From the NCBI GenBank assembly GCA_900473205.1, contig UCLB01000030.1:63652-117502 (forward strand): a stretch of DNA of 53,851 nucleotides, written 5' to 3'. Within the stretch, counting starts at the first letter, position 1. The number at the start of each line of letters is the position of its first letter. Positions 8,384-17,078 of this stretch are shown here, one piece after another. Both the position numbers and the translations under genes were made by a program. The stretch is from Hyphomicrobiales bacterium. Lineage in GTDB: Bacteria; Pseudomonadota; Alphaproteobacteria; Rhizobiales; Rhizobiaceae. Under the pieces are notes generated by a model. The model was not told the origin of the DNA. It saw only the letters and a program-made list of their open reading frames with translations, and searched no databases.

Positions 8384-9946
8384 ATGACAGCGCAAGTACT
8401 CGTTATCGATGACGATCCAGTTCAGCGCCGCCTGCTTAAACAAGCGGTGGAGCGTTATGGACACCACCCGATCCTTGCTGAAAATGGCCGGGTGGGGCTG
8501 GAGCTCTTGAAGCAGCACAGTGGCGATATCAGCGTTATCGTCCTTGATCTGATGATGCCGGAAATGGACGGTCTGTCCTTTCTGAAAGCTGTCGGAGAGC
8601 TGGGAACGGATGTACCTGTCATCGTGCAGACGGGGCAGGGCGGCATTGATACGGTGGTGCAGGCCATGCGCGCTGGCGCCTTCGATTTCGTGGTCAAGCC
8701 CGTGTCGCCGGAGCGGATTGGCGCTGCCATTTCCAATGCGCTGAAACTCGACCAGCGTGAGGCGAAAGCCCGCACGGGACGACGCTCGCGCAACCATGCC
8801 GTCAATTTCACGGATATCGTTTCGGCAAGCCCGGCCATGCTGCGCGTCATCGAATTGGCGCAACGCGCGGCACAATCCAATATTCCTGTGGTGCTGGAAG
8901 GGGAATCCGGCGTCGGTAAGGAAATGATCGCGCGTGCCATCCAGTCCGGCAGCGACCGCGCGGGCAAGCCCTTCATCACCGTGAATTGCGGTGCCATTCC
9001 GCACAATCTGGTCGAAAGCATTCTCTTCGGTCATGAAAAGGGTGCCTTTACCGGTGCGACGGAAAAGCACATCGGCAAATTCATGGAAGCCGATGGCGGC
9101 ACGCTGTTTCTGGACGAGATCGGAGATTTGCCGCTTGAGGTGCAGGTCAAGCTTCTGCGCGCCGTGCAGCAGGGCGAAATCGAGACCGTTGGCTCTGCCA
9201 AGGTCCAGAAGGTCAATGTGCGGCTGATTTCGGCCACCAACAAGGATTTGATCGAAGAGGTGAAGGAAGGTCGTTTCCGCGAAGACCTTTATTATCGCCT
9301 CAACGTCTTCCCCATTACCATTCCGGCTCTGCGCCGCCGTAAGGAAGACATTCCTTATCTTGCACGCGTATTTGCCGAACGTTTCTCCGTCGAGCAGAAA
9401 TTGCCGCATGCGCTGGGCGTCAGCGCCGGTGCGCTTGCTCTGCTGACGGCTTATGACTGGCCGGGCAATATTCGCCAGCTGGAAAATGCCGTGTTCCGCG
9501 CCGTCGTTCTAGCGCAGGGCGATGAACTCAGCGAAACGGACTTCCCGCAGATCGCGCTTCAGGTGCCGGAATTTGCCGGTGACGTTGCCGACCATGAAGT
9601 CCAGCATCGCCCAACCGAGCGTTCACTTTTGGTCGCACCACCGCCTGTTGAAAGCAGAAGCAGTGCAGCAGACATTATGTCGGTGATGGAAGCCATGGCC
9701 AGTGAAGAAGAGCGTTCACCCACCTCCGTCTTTCCGGGCGGCAGCCTGATTGCCAGCACGGATGAAAGCGGCGATGTCCGAAAGATCGCGGATATAGAAG
9801 AAGAGCTGATCCGTTTTGCCCTGCGCTTTTACCGCGGCCAGATGAGCCAGGTGGCCCGCAAACTGGGGATCGGACGCTCCACACTATACCGTAAGTTGAA
9901 GGATTATGGCATTGATCCCGATGATCCGCTGCGTGACGCCGCATAA
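8384..9946 (+). CDS. Sigma-54 dependent response regulator (NtrC family), orphan
   Basis: A 520-residue three-domain activator. Receiver domain 1-120: acidic pocket D10/D11, phospho-acceptor D55 (VIVLDLMMPEMDG) and lysine in FVVKP. AAA+ domain about 145-385: Walker A GESGVGKE (173-180), sigma-54 loop GAFTGA (220-225) and Walker B GGTLFLDEIG. A linker of about 80 residues leads to a Fis-type HTH at the C-terminus (MSQVARKLGIGRSTLYRKLKDYGID). All residues needed for phosphorylation, ATP hydrolysis and sigma-54 contact are present. No histidine kinase is adjacent, so the signal is unknown. A perfect 8-bp hairpin (9933-9940 with 9951-9958) straddles its stop. Confidence 0.93.
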   Translation: MTAQVLVIDDDPVQRRLLKQAVERYGHHPILAENGRVGLELLKQHSGDISVIVLDLMMPEMDGLSFLKAVGELGTDVPVIVQTGQGGIDTVVQAMRAGAFDFVVKPVSPERIGAAISNALKLDQREAKARTGRRSRNHAVNFTDIVSASPAMLRVIELAQRAAQSNIPVVLEGESGVGKEMIARAIQSGSDRAGKPFITVNCGAIPHNLVESILFGHEKGAFTGATEKHIGKFMEADGGTLFLDEIGDLPLEVQVKLLRAVQQGEIETVGSAKVQKVNVRLISATNKDLIEEVKEGRFREDLYYRLNVFPITIPALRRRKEDIPYLARVFAERFSVEQKLPHALGVSAGALALLTAYDWPGNIRQLENAVFRAVVLAQGDELSETDFPQIALQVPEFAGDVADHEVQHRPTERSLLVAPPPVESRSSAADIMSVMEAMASEEERSPTSVFPGGSLIASTDESGDVRKIADIEEELIRFALRFYRGQMSQVARKLGIGRSTLYRKLKDYGIDPDDPLRDAA

Positions 9947-10153
9947 GGCTGGCGTCACCGGCTTAGATTAGCAAATACGATATTTGTTAACTCCTGGGCA
10001 AGGATATTCACTTACGGTCTATAAACCTCTTGTTAGTGGAGCGTTCACTATATAGAGGATGAATGTCCATGTGTGGCAAAATTGCCATCGTGTGACCGTA
10101 ATTGAGGTTCATGTGGGACAATCTGACGAATTGTCTGCCAGGCGGGGATCAAA

Positions 10154-12034
10154 TTGCCTTATCTGCATCGGAATATCGCGCTCTCGGGCAAGATAGCGCG
10201 CGGCTTGATCAGAAATGTATGCACGAAGCTGTCGGCACGCGTTGTCACTTGCGTATGCCTGCTGATGGCCGCCATGCCCGCTCTTGGCGTTTCGGCGACG
10301 GAAGCTGCCGCCGAAACACGTAGTCTCAAGCTCTATTATATCCACACCAAAGAAAAAGCCGTCATCACATTCAAGCGAAACGGCAAGTACGACCAGAAAG
10401 GTCTGCAGGAGCTGAACCGCTTTTTGCGTGACTGGCGTCGCAACCAGCCGACCAAGATGGACCCGCGTCTGTTCGATCTGGTGTGGGAAGTCTATCGCCG
10501 TTCCGGCGCAAACGAATATATCAACGTAGTCTCGGCTTTCCGCTCGCCGGAAACCAACGGCATGTTGCGCTCTCGCACCAAGGGTGTGGCCAAGAGCAGC
10601 CAGCACACGCTGGGCAAGGCCATGGACTTCTACATTCCCGGCGTCAAGCTGACACGTCTGCGCGAAATCGCCATGCAGATGCAGATCGGCGGCGTTGGTT
10701 TCTACCCGACATCCGGATCTCCCTTCGTCCACCTCGATGTGGGCAATGTGCGTGCATGGCCACGTATGAGCCGTCAGGAACTCGTGCGTATTTTCCCGAA
10801 TGGCAACACCATTCATCTGCCAGCCGATGGCAAGCCTCTGCCGGGCTATGACCAGGCGCTGGCTGATTACAAGAAGCGCGTCAGCTCTTCGTCCATTCAG
10901 GTTGCCAGCACCGCCGGTTCAGGCCCTGCATCCTCTTCTTCAGGCGGCGGCAAGCGCAAGACTTTGCTGGCAACCCTGTTTGGTGGTGGGGATGAGGATG
11001 AAGATGCCGAAGGCATTGCATTGCCAGAACCCGCAGCCCGGCCTTCCGCTCCTGCCCCTGTGGCGCAGGAACCGGAGGAAGCCCCTGTTGCGGTGGCCTC
11101 TGCCCAGCCTCTGCCCGGCGTAAGCGCGCCGCTGCCGACGGCACGCCCGGCCTTCCGCAATCAGGAAAATCCGAACGGCCTTGCCACGGCGCTTTATTCT
11201 CCAGCGCGGAATGCGGCGCAGGATGCGCTTCAAGCCGCCACCACGCCAACCCCGACTGCGGCACCTGCCGAACAGCAATTTGCCGATCTGGCGCAATATT
11301 CCATTCCCGTGCCGACCCTGCTTGGGCCGCGTCGTATGAAGGGTGATGCGGATGGATCCGTCATGACGGCTGCCCTCGGTTCCGAAGACATGCCGGGCGA
11401 TGCACTTGCCGCACATGTGCCGGTTCCCGCCAATCGCCCCGCCGTTGCCGAAGCCTTGCTTGCTTCTGCCAATTCGGATGTCGAAGGTCAGGAAGACGAA
11501 GCGGAACAGGCAACCCTTTCGCCTGTCGTCGTCGCTGCACTCGAGCAGAGCGGCCAGGATGCCCGTGCATCCTTGACCGCAACAGCCATGCCAAGTGCTG
11601 CGCAGTTCCCGGCCTCGACTAGCCACAGCGCTTCTGTCCGTCCGGCCACGAAGCCCGTTGAAACAGCCATGGCTTCACCCTCTGCCGCCATGCAGGATGA
11701 GCCGGTCGGCGATGCATTCGATGTCAAGCCACGCGCCGCAAGCAGCGGTCTCAGCGCCGGTCTGCCCACCAAGGGTGCACGCCCTAGCAAGCAGGATGCA
11801 GCCGTTGCCGAAAAGGCTATGGTTAGCGGTGGTCGTCTGACGCAGGAAGCAATCTCTGACTGGGCCTTGAGCCAGGATAAGGGCGCTACCGGCCGTGCAG
11901 TCAAGGCGCCTCGCGTCGTCAACAACCGTATGCTCAGCCACGACATGTCGGCTTCTGCCGCGACCGCAAGCTTCCGCCCGGGCGCTGCCGCAATCGACTC
12001 CAGCCGCTTCAGCACACCGATAAAGATGCACTGA
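10154..12034 (+). CDS. DUF882 (YcbK-like, M15-type peptidase fold) exported protein with long disordered tail
   Basis: A 626-residue protein. Starting at TTG 10154 (GGGGA just upstream), it has a signal peptide ending near ATEAAAE (about residue 53). Residues about 55-235 form the DUF882 domain, related to zinc D-Ala-D-Ala peptidases: VVSAFRSPETNG, SQHTLGKAMDF and FVHLDVG supply the likely His/Asp/His zinc ligands. The remaining roughly 380 residues are low-complexity Ala/Pro/Ser with short charged stretches and no recognisable domain, which is long for the family. A role in peptidoglycan or envelope metabolism is inferred from the fold. TTG start choice is uncertain; later GTG/ATG codons would shorten only the n-region. 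A strong terminator follows at 12069. Confidence 0.82.
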   Translation: MPYLHRNIALSGKIARGLIRNVCTKLSARVVTCVCLLMAAMPALGVSATEAAAETRSLKLYYIHTKEKAVITFKRNGKYDQKGLQELNRFLRDWRRNQPTKMDPRLFDLVWEVYRRSGANEYINVVSAFRSPETNGMLRSRTKGVAKSSQHTLGKAMDFYIPGVKLTRLREIAMQMQIGGVGFYPTSGSPFVHLDVGNVRAWPRMSRQELVRIFPNGNTIHLPADGKPLPGYDQALADYKKRVSSSSIQVASTAGSGPASSSSGGGKRKTLLATLFGGGDEDEDAEGIALPEPAARPSAPAPVAQEPEEAPVAVASAQPLPGVSAPLPTARPAFRNQENPNGLATALYSPARNAAQDALQAATTPTPTAAPAEQQFADLAQYSIPVPTLLGPRRMKGDADGSVMTAALGSEDMPGDALAAHVPVPANRPAVAEALLASANSDVEGQEDEAEQATLSPVVVAALEQSGQDARASLTATAMPSAAQFPASTSHSASVRPATKPVETAMASPSAAMQDEPVGDAFDVKPRAASSGLSAGLPTKGARPSKQDAAVAEKAMVSGGRLTQEAISDWALSQDKGATGRAVKAPRVVNNRMLSHDMSASAATASFRPGAAAIDSSRFSTPIKMH

Positions 12035-12068
12035 GGCTGGCATTGATCACGCTTTTGTTTTCATAATT

Positions 12069-12107
12069 ATCGCGCCCTGTCCTCGAAAGACGAGGGCGCG
12101 ATTTTTG
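12069..12107 (+). terminator. Rho-independent terminator of the DUF882 gene
   Basis: Ten-bp stem ATCGCGCCCT (12069-12078) with AGGGCGCGAT (12093-12102), followed by TTTTTG. It lies 35 bases after the stop codon. Confidence 0.85.
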
Positions 12108-12516
12108 TTTTGGCGGAGTAGAATTTTTCGCCGCATGAAGCCGCTGATTGAATAATGACGAGATCGTTATCTTGACGCGCAATATTGATGCTGTTACTTT
12201 GCGAAGCAGTTTGTATACTAATGCAGTCTGATGTTTTGGCGTAAAAGACTGTATTTAAATGACGCATATGTTGTCTATGGCGCAAGGCAGTGTTTGAAAT
12301 CAGCACTGTACGCATGAAGCTTTTTCATTGCGCCGGTTCTCGCGAGCCATGTTCCTTTTAAATTCGCTGTTTGCGTAACGTTGTCTGACTTGCCGTTTCC
12401 GGTTTTGTCAGGCGTTCCATATCGATTGGCTTTTACCGATGTCTGCGGTGGGATGCGGTGTCGACATGGCTTCGTTGGGTGAATATCGATCTTGTATTTG
12501 ACGGTGTCGCGCGCCC
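12108..12516. other. 409-base AT-richer leader region ahead of the octapeptide-repeat gene
   Basis: No convincing gene on either strand. The region is visibly richer in A/T than its surroundings up to about 12310. A possible -35 TTGACG at 12173 has only a weak -10 partner. An in-frame stop at 12499-12501 shows that the repeat ORF cannot begin upstream of 12502, so this stretch is leader or promoter DNA rather than a missing signal-peptide exon in the same frame. Confidence 0.5.
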
Positions 12517-15372
12517 ATGACCTCAATTGCCACTCTTCCGACGAAGCAGATCGCCCAGCTTCCGAACTCCACCATTGCCACGCTGACAAAGAATGATCTG
12601 GAAGAGCTAAAGTCTTCGCAAATCAAGGTCCTGACGTCCAGCCAGATAAGCGCGCTCGACACGGGTGTCGTATCTTCATTGAGCACGAAAGTGATCAGCG
12701 CCATTGCGACGAAATCGATCACGGGATTGACGCTGAACCAATTAACCGCGATTGGTACCACGCAGGTTTCGGGCTTGACGACCGGTCAGGTGAATGCGCT
12801 TTATGCAAGCCAGCTCGACGGATTTTCATCGTCGCTGATCGAGGCGCTTGACAGTAAACAGGTTTCTGCGCTTTCGAGCCAGCAGGTCGCGACACTGTCG
12901 GCAGCTGAACTCAACAGCTTCACTGCGGGCGAAATCGCTTCCATCAAAAAGACATCGCTTTCCGGCTTGCTGACATCGTCGCTCGCAGGTCTTGCGACAG
13001 ATAAGATTACTGCTTTTACCACAACTCAAATCGCCGCTTTCTCTTCAGATCAGCTGAAGGCGCTGACCCCGAACCAACTTTCCGCGCTGACATCAACCCA
13101 GTTTGCGGCTTTGACGACAAAGCAGCTCTCCGCCCTGTCATCACAGGCGATCGCTTCTCTCAGCAGTGACAAGCTTGCGGCCATGACCACCAAACAGGTC
13201 GCCGCCCTTTCGTTGGAACAGTTCAACGCCCTGACCTCGACCAGCCTTGAGGGCTTGACAAAGACACAGGTCTTGGGGCTGACGTCGACGCAAACTGCTA
13301 CGCTGACGGCTGACGAACTCAACAGCTTTACCGGCGAAGAAATTGCATCCCTCAAAAAGGCCGCGCTTGCCGGACTGACGACATCGGCGATTGCCGGTCT
13401 CACCACGGATAAGATTACGTTTCTGACGACGTCGCAAGTCGCGGCTTTGTCGTCGGATCAGATGAAGGCTTTGAGCTCTGCTCAACTCGCGGCCTTGGAA
13501 CCCGGCCAATTCGCAGCGATGACGAGCAAGCAGATCGCTGGTCTATCTACCAACGTCATCGCAAATCTTGATAGTTCTCAAGTGGGGGCCCTGACGTCGA
13601 AGCAGATCGCTGCGCTGACAACCACGCAGTTCGATGCCTTGACCTCAAGCGGCATCGAAGGTCTGACAAGCAAGCAGGTGGCGGGGCTTAAATCGCTGCA
13701 GGTCGCGACTTTGAGCGCTGATGAGTTGAACACCTTCACGCCTCAGGAAATCGCGTCTCTCAGTAAAACGTCGATTATAGGCATGACGACGGCCGCTCTT
13801 GCAGGTCTGACCACGGACAGAATTGCGGCTCTGACCACGACACAGGTCGCGGCCTTGTCATCGCAGCAAATGCAGGCTCTCAGTTCATCTCAACTTGCGG
13901 CATTGGAACCCAACCAGTTTGCGGCGATGACGACGAAACAGATTGCCGGGCTATCCACCGACGCCATTGCCAATCTCAGCAGTTCCAAACTCGCCGCCAT
14001 GACGACAAAGCAGGTGGGGGCTTTGACGACAGTCCAGTTCGGCGCTTTGACGTCCAGCAGCATCGAGGGGTTGACCACGAAGCAGGTCGCGGGGCTGAAG
14101 TCGCAGCAGGTCTCCACTTTGGACGCGACCGAACTCAATACGTTTACCCTTGATGAAATTGCCTCCATCAACAAGGCATCTATTGCCAGCATTACGACCG
14201 CAGCGATTGCAGGTTTGACGACGGACAGGATTGCGGCCTTGACCACGACGCAGGTCGCGGCTTTATCATCGCAACAAATGCAGGCTCTTAGTTCGGCTCA
14301 GCTCGCTGCATTGGAACCCAGTCAGTTTGCGGCGATGACGACAAAGCAGATCGCCGGGCTTTCGACCTCTGTGATCGCCAATCTCGATGGCTCTCAAGTG
14401 GCGGCCATGACATCGAAGCAAATGTCTGCGCTGACGACCTTGCAGTTCGATGCTTTGAGTTCAAGCAGTATTGAAGGTCTGACAACGAAGCAGGTAGCGG
14501 GTCTGAAATCCCAGCAGGTTGCTACGTTGAGCGCAGCCGAGCTGAACACCTTCACCCCTGAAGAGATCGCATCACTGAGCAAGTCTGCGATTGCGGGATT
14601 GACGACCACCGCGCTCGCGGGTCTCAGCAATGACAGGCTCGCAGCGCTGACAACGGCGCAGATTTCAGTTCTCTCGTCGCAGCAAATGCAGGCGCTCAGC
14701 CCGTCTCAATTTGCCGCGCTGGAGCCTAATCAGTTTTCTGCCATGACGGCAAAACAAATCTCGGGCCTTTCGACGACGGTCATTGCAGGCCTGGACGGAG
14801 ACGATGTCGCAGCCTTCACCACAAAGCACATCAAGGCTTTGTCTACGACCCAGTTCGATGCGCTGAGCTTTGGCAGTATCGAGGCTCTCGACAGGAAACA
14901 GGTAGCGGGGTTAACCGGCAAACAGGCCGCTACCCTGTCTGCAGAAGAACTGAACAGTTTTAGCTCTGACGAAATCGCAACGCTTACGAGGGATGCGATC
15001 AGTGGTTTGACCACCTCCGCTATCGCCGGTCTTTCGGACGATCTCGTCACGGCCATGAAGACCGCACAGATCGGCAACCTGTCAACCGCGCAGGTGAATG
15101 CGCTAACCCCGAGCCAGTTTTCCGCTTTGACGTCCCAGCAGTTCTCCGCCTTGGGAACCAGGGAGCTTGCCAGCCTCTCGACTGATACAATCGCCAGTCT
15201 CGATACTGCCCGGCTCAGCGCCTTGACAACCAAACAGCTTGCTGCCCTGACGCCAGCGCAGTTTGAGGCTTTGAGCCCGGAGAGCATCGAGGCTCTGAGC
15301 CAGACGCAGGTTGCATCATTGAGCGCCAAGCAGTTGGCGACACTAGACGGTAGCGAACTCAACTCATTCACC
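12517..15372 (+). repeat. Seven in-frame 408-bp tandem super-repeats
   Basis: The codon triplet for the ELN marker recurs at intervals of exactly 408 bases (GAA/GAG of ELN units starting 12901, 13309, 13717, 14125, 14533, 14941, 15349). Units three and four are almost identical in protein but differ at many synonymous positions, so the similarity is kept by selection or old conversion, not very recent duplication. Outer copies are more divergent than central ones. Confidence 0.9.
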
Positions 15373-15537
15373 ACATCGGAGATCGCGTCGATCAAGAAAG
15401 CCTCGATTGTCGGTCTGACCACCTCCGCACTGGCCGAGCTTTCTGACGATCACATCAAAGCCTTCTCAACATCGCAGATTCAGGCCATGAGCTCTGCTCA
15501 GGTGAACATCGTCGTCATGGCCTATCAGGACGTCTAG
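12517..15537 (+). CDS. Giant octapeptide-repeat protein of unknown function
   Basis: A 1006-residue protein I cannot assign to a family. Read from residue 1, it divides into about 124 consecutive octapeptides without a gap, consensus T-[TS]-x-Q-[IVL]-x-A-L, ending with a short non-repeat tail (VNIVVMAYQDV). Every 17th unit reads [AGD]xELN[ST]F[TS], so the protein is also seven copies of a 136-residue super-repeat plus a partial eighth. It has no Cys or Trp, almost no Tyr or His, no signal peptide and no membrane segment. The S/T-x-x-Q/E step looks like a helix N-capping box, suggesting a solenoid of very short helices; a beta-solenoid is the alternative. Absence of Cys is common in type I-secreted surface proteins, but no exporter is nearby. 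The ATG has a poor ribosome-binding site. Monocistronic, ending at a strong terminator. Confidence 0.85.
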   Translation: MTSIATLPTKQIAQLPNSTIATLTKNDLEELKSSQIKVLTSSQISALDTGVVSSLSTKVISAIATKSITGLTLNQLTAIGTTQVSGLTTGQVNALYASQLDGFSSSLIEALDSKQVSALSSQQVATLSAAELNSFTAGEIASIKKTSLSGLLTSSLAGLATDKITAFTTTQIAAFSSDQLKALTPNQLSALTSTQFAALTTKQLSALSSQAIASLSSDKLAAMTTKQVAALSLEQFNALTSTSLEGLTKTQVLGLTSTQTATLTADELNSFTGEEIASLKKAALAGLTTSAIAGLTTDKITFLTTSQVAALSSDQMKALSSAQLAALEPGQFAAMTSKQIAGLSTNVIANLDSSQVGALTSKQIAALTTTQFDALTSSGIEGLTSKQVAGLKSLQVATLSADELNTFTPQEIASLSKTSIIGMTTAALAGLTTDRIAALTTTQVAALSSQQMQALSSSQLAALEPNQFAAMTTKQIAGLSTDAIANLSSSKLAAMTTKQVGALTTVQFGALTSSSIEGLTTKQVAGLKSQQVSTLDATELNTFTLDEIASINKASIASITTAAIAGLTTDRIAALTTTQVAALSSQQMQALSSAQLAALEPSQFAAMTTKQIAGLSTSVIANLDGSQVAAMTSKQMSALTTLQFDALSSSSIEGLTTKQVAGLKSQQVATLSAAELNTFTPEEIASLSKSAIAGLTTTALAGLSNDRLAALTTAQISVLSSQQMQALSPSQFAALEPNQFSAMTAKQISGLSTTVIAGLDGDDVAAFTTKHIKALSTTQFDALSFGSIEALDRKQVAGLTGKQAATLSAEELNSFSSDEIATLTRDAISGLTTSAIAGLSDDLVTAMKTAQIGNLSTAQVNALTPSQFSALTSQQFSALGTRELASLSTDTIASLDTARLSALTTKQLAALTPAQFEALSPESIEALSQTQVASLSAKQLATLDGSELNSFTTSEIASIKKASIVGLTTSALAELSDDHIKAFSTSQIQAMSSAQVNIVVMAYQDV

Positions 15538-15556
15538 TCAGCCTTATCGGTAAAAC

Positions 15557-15588
15557 AAAAAAGGCGCAGCCGATGCTGCGCCTTTTTT
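15557..15588. terminator. Bidirectional rho-independent terminator
   Basis: Perfect 14-bp stem (15557-15570 with 15575-15588), loop CGAT, with A6 on one side and T6 on the other. It can end both the repeat-protein transcript (plus) and the pyruvate kinase transcript (minus), which converge here. Confidence 0.92.
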
Positions 15589-15638
15589 GTTGAGCTTTGA
15601 AATGCGGCAGCGAAGACATGCTTCGCTGCCGTTTCCTT

Positions 15639-17078
15639 TTAAACGCCGCTCTGGCCGTCAGAGCCGATATAGGCGATGCGAACCATGTTGGTTGCGCCGG
15701 GTGTGCCGAGTGGAACACCGGCTGAGATGATGATGCGGTTGCCGGGTTTGCCGAAACCTTCGTCCACTACGATGCGGCAGGCGCGGTTGACCATGTCGTC
15801 GAGATCGCTTGCGTCGCCGGTGACCACACAGTGCAGGCCCCAGACCACGGAAAGGCGACGGGCCGTCTGGATGATCGGCGACAGCGCGATGATTGGAACC
15901 TGTGGGCGCTCGCGGGCGGCACGCAGGCCTGTGGTGCCGGAGGAGGTGTAGGTGACGATGGCAGACAGGCCGAGTGTTTCGGCAATCTGGCGTGCTGCCA
16001 GCGAAATGGCGTCGGCACCCGTTGCTTCCGGCTGGGCGCGCTGCGCGTAGATGATGCTGGAATAATGCGGATCCTGCTCAACCGTGCTGGCAATCGATGC
16101 CATGGTGGAGACGGCTTCGACCGGATAGTCGCCGGAAGCGGATTCGGCAGAGAGCATGATGGCGTCAGCGCCTTCGAACACGGCGGTTGCCACGTCCGAT
16201 ACTTCAGCGCGGGTTGGCACGGCTGCAGAAATCATCGATTCCAGCATCTGCGTGGCAACGACGACCGGCTTGCCGGCTCTGCGGCAGGCGCGGGTCAGCT
16301 GCTTTTGAATTCCAGGAACGGCTTCCAGTGGCATTTCAACGCCAAGGTCGCCACGGGCAACCATCAGCGCGTCGGAAAGGGCGATGATTTCCTCGATGCG
16401 CTCGACAGCCTGTGGCTTTTCGATCTTGGACATAAGGCCAACGCGATTACCGGCGATCTTGCGCACTTCGACCAGATCTTCCGGGCGCTGCACGAAGGAG
16501 AGCGCGACCCAATCGACATCGTCGGTGGCAAGAACGGCATCCAGATCGACGCGGTCCTTGTCGGTGAGAACACCAACGCCGAGAAGGGTATCGGGAAGGC
16601 TGATGCCCTTGCGGTCGGAAATCTTCGTGCCGGACACGACGGTTGTCACAATGCTCTTGCCGTCGCATTTTTCAGCGCGCAGATGCAGCTTGCCATCGTC
16701 GATCAGCAGGCGGTCGCCTGGCTTTACGGCTTCGAGAATTTCTGGATGCGGCAGGAAGACGCGATTTTTGTCGCCCAACGCTTCATTGTTGTCGAGCGTA
16801 AAGGTCTGACCTGCGACGAGATCGACCTTTGTGTCTGCAAACTTGCCGACGCGAAGCTTGGGGCCCTGAAGGTCGGCCAGAATGCCGATGGGACGGCCAA
16901 CGCGGCTTTCGACCGAGCGAATGCGCTGGATCAGCGTGCGCATCAGGTCGTGGCTGGCATGGCTCATATTGATGCGGAAGAGATCGGCGCCAGCCAGATG
17001 GAGCTTCTCGATCATTGCCTCGTCGGATGATGCCGGGCCGAGAGTTGCAAGGATTTTGACTTTGCGATTACGCTTCAT
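15639..17078 (-). CDS. pyk: Pyruvate kinase
   Basis: A 479-residue glycolytic enzyme converting phosphoenolpyruvate and ADP to pyruvate and ATP. The N-terminus KVKILATLGPASS, the ADLQGPKLRVG segment, the metal and substrate region SKIEKPQAVERIEEI and the signature MVARGDLGVEMPLE are all present, with the C-terminal allosteric domain (VTYTSSGTTGLRAARERPQVPIIALSP). Length is standard. Its start codon overlaps the stop of the DUF1036 gene by one base, so the two are translated as a pair. It ends at the shared terminator 15557-15588. Confidence 0.97.
   Translation of the reverse strand: MKRNRKVKILATLGPASSDEAMIEKLHLAGADLFRINMSHASHDLMRTLIQRIRSVESRVGRPIGILADLQGPKLRVGKFADTKVDLVAGQTFTLDNNEALGDKNRVFLPHPEILEAVKPGDRLLIDDGKLHLRAEKCDGKSIVTTVVSGTKISDRKGISLPDTLLGVGVLTDKDRVDLDAVLATDDVDWVALSFVQRPEDLVEVRKIAGNRVGLMSKIEKPQAVERIEEIIALSDALMVARGDLGVEMPLEAVPGIQKQLTRACRRAGKPVVVATQMLESMISAAVPTRAEVSDVATAVFEGADAIMLSAESASGDYPVEAVSTMASIASTVEQDPHYSSIIYAQRAQPEATGADAISLAARQIAETLGLSAIVTYTSSGTTGLRAARERPQVPIIALSPIIQTARRLSVVWGLHCVVTGDASDLDDMVNRACRIVVDEGFGKPGNRIIISAGVPLGTPGATNMVRIAYIGSDGQSGV

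Noticed and set aside
8324..9409. 361-residue minus-strand frame opposite the response regulator
   Set aside because: Shadow of a complete sigma-54 activator; no start signal and no recognisable motif.
12517..15372. Regular direct repeats, considered as CRISPR or satellite DNA
   Set aside because: The period is a multiple of three, fully open in one frame, with no constant repeat and variable spacer structure.
13050..15422. Several 65-230 residue frames antisense to the repeat protein, which are themselves repetitive
   Set aside because: Their repetition follows from the 408-bp periodicity of the sense gene; none has a ribosome-binding site.
15831..17030. 399-residue plus-strand frame opposite pyk
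   Set aside because: Pyruvate kinase is complete on the other strand; the frame is a GC-rich codon shadow.
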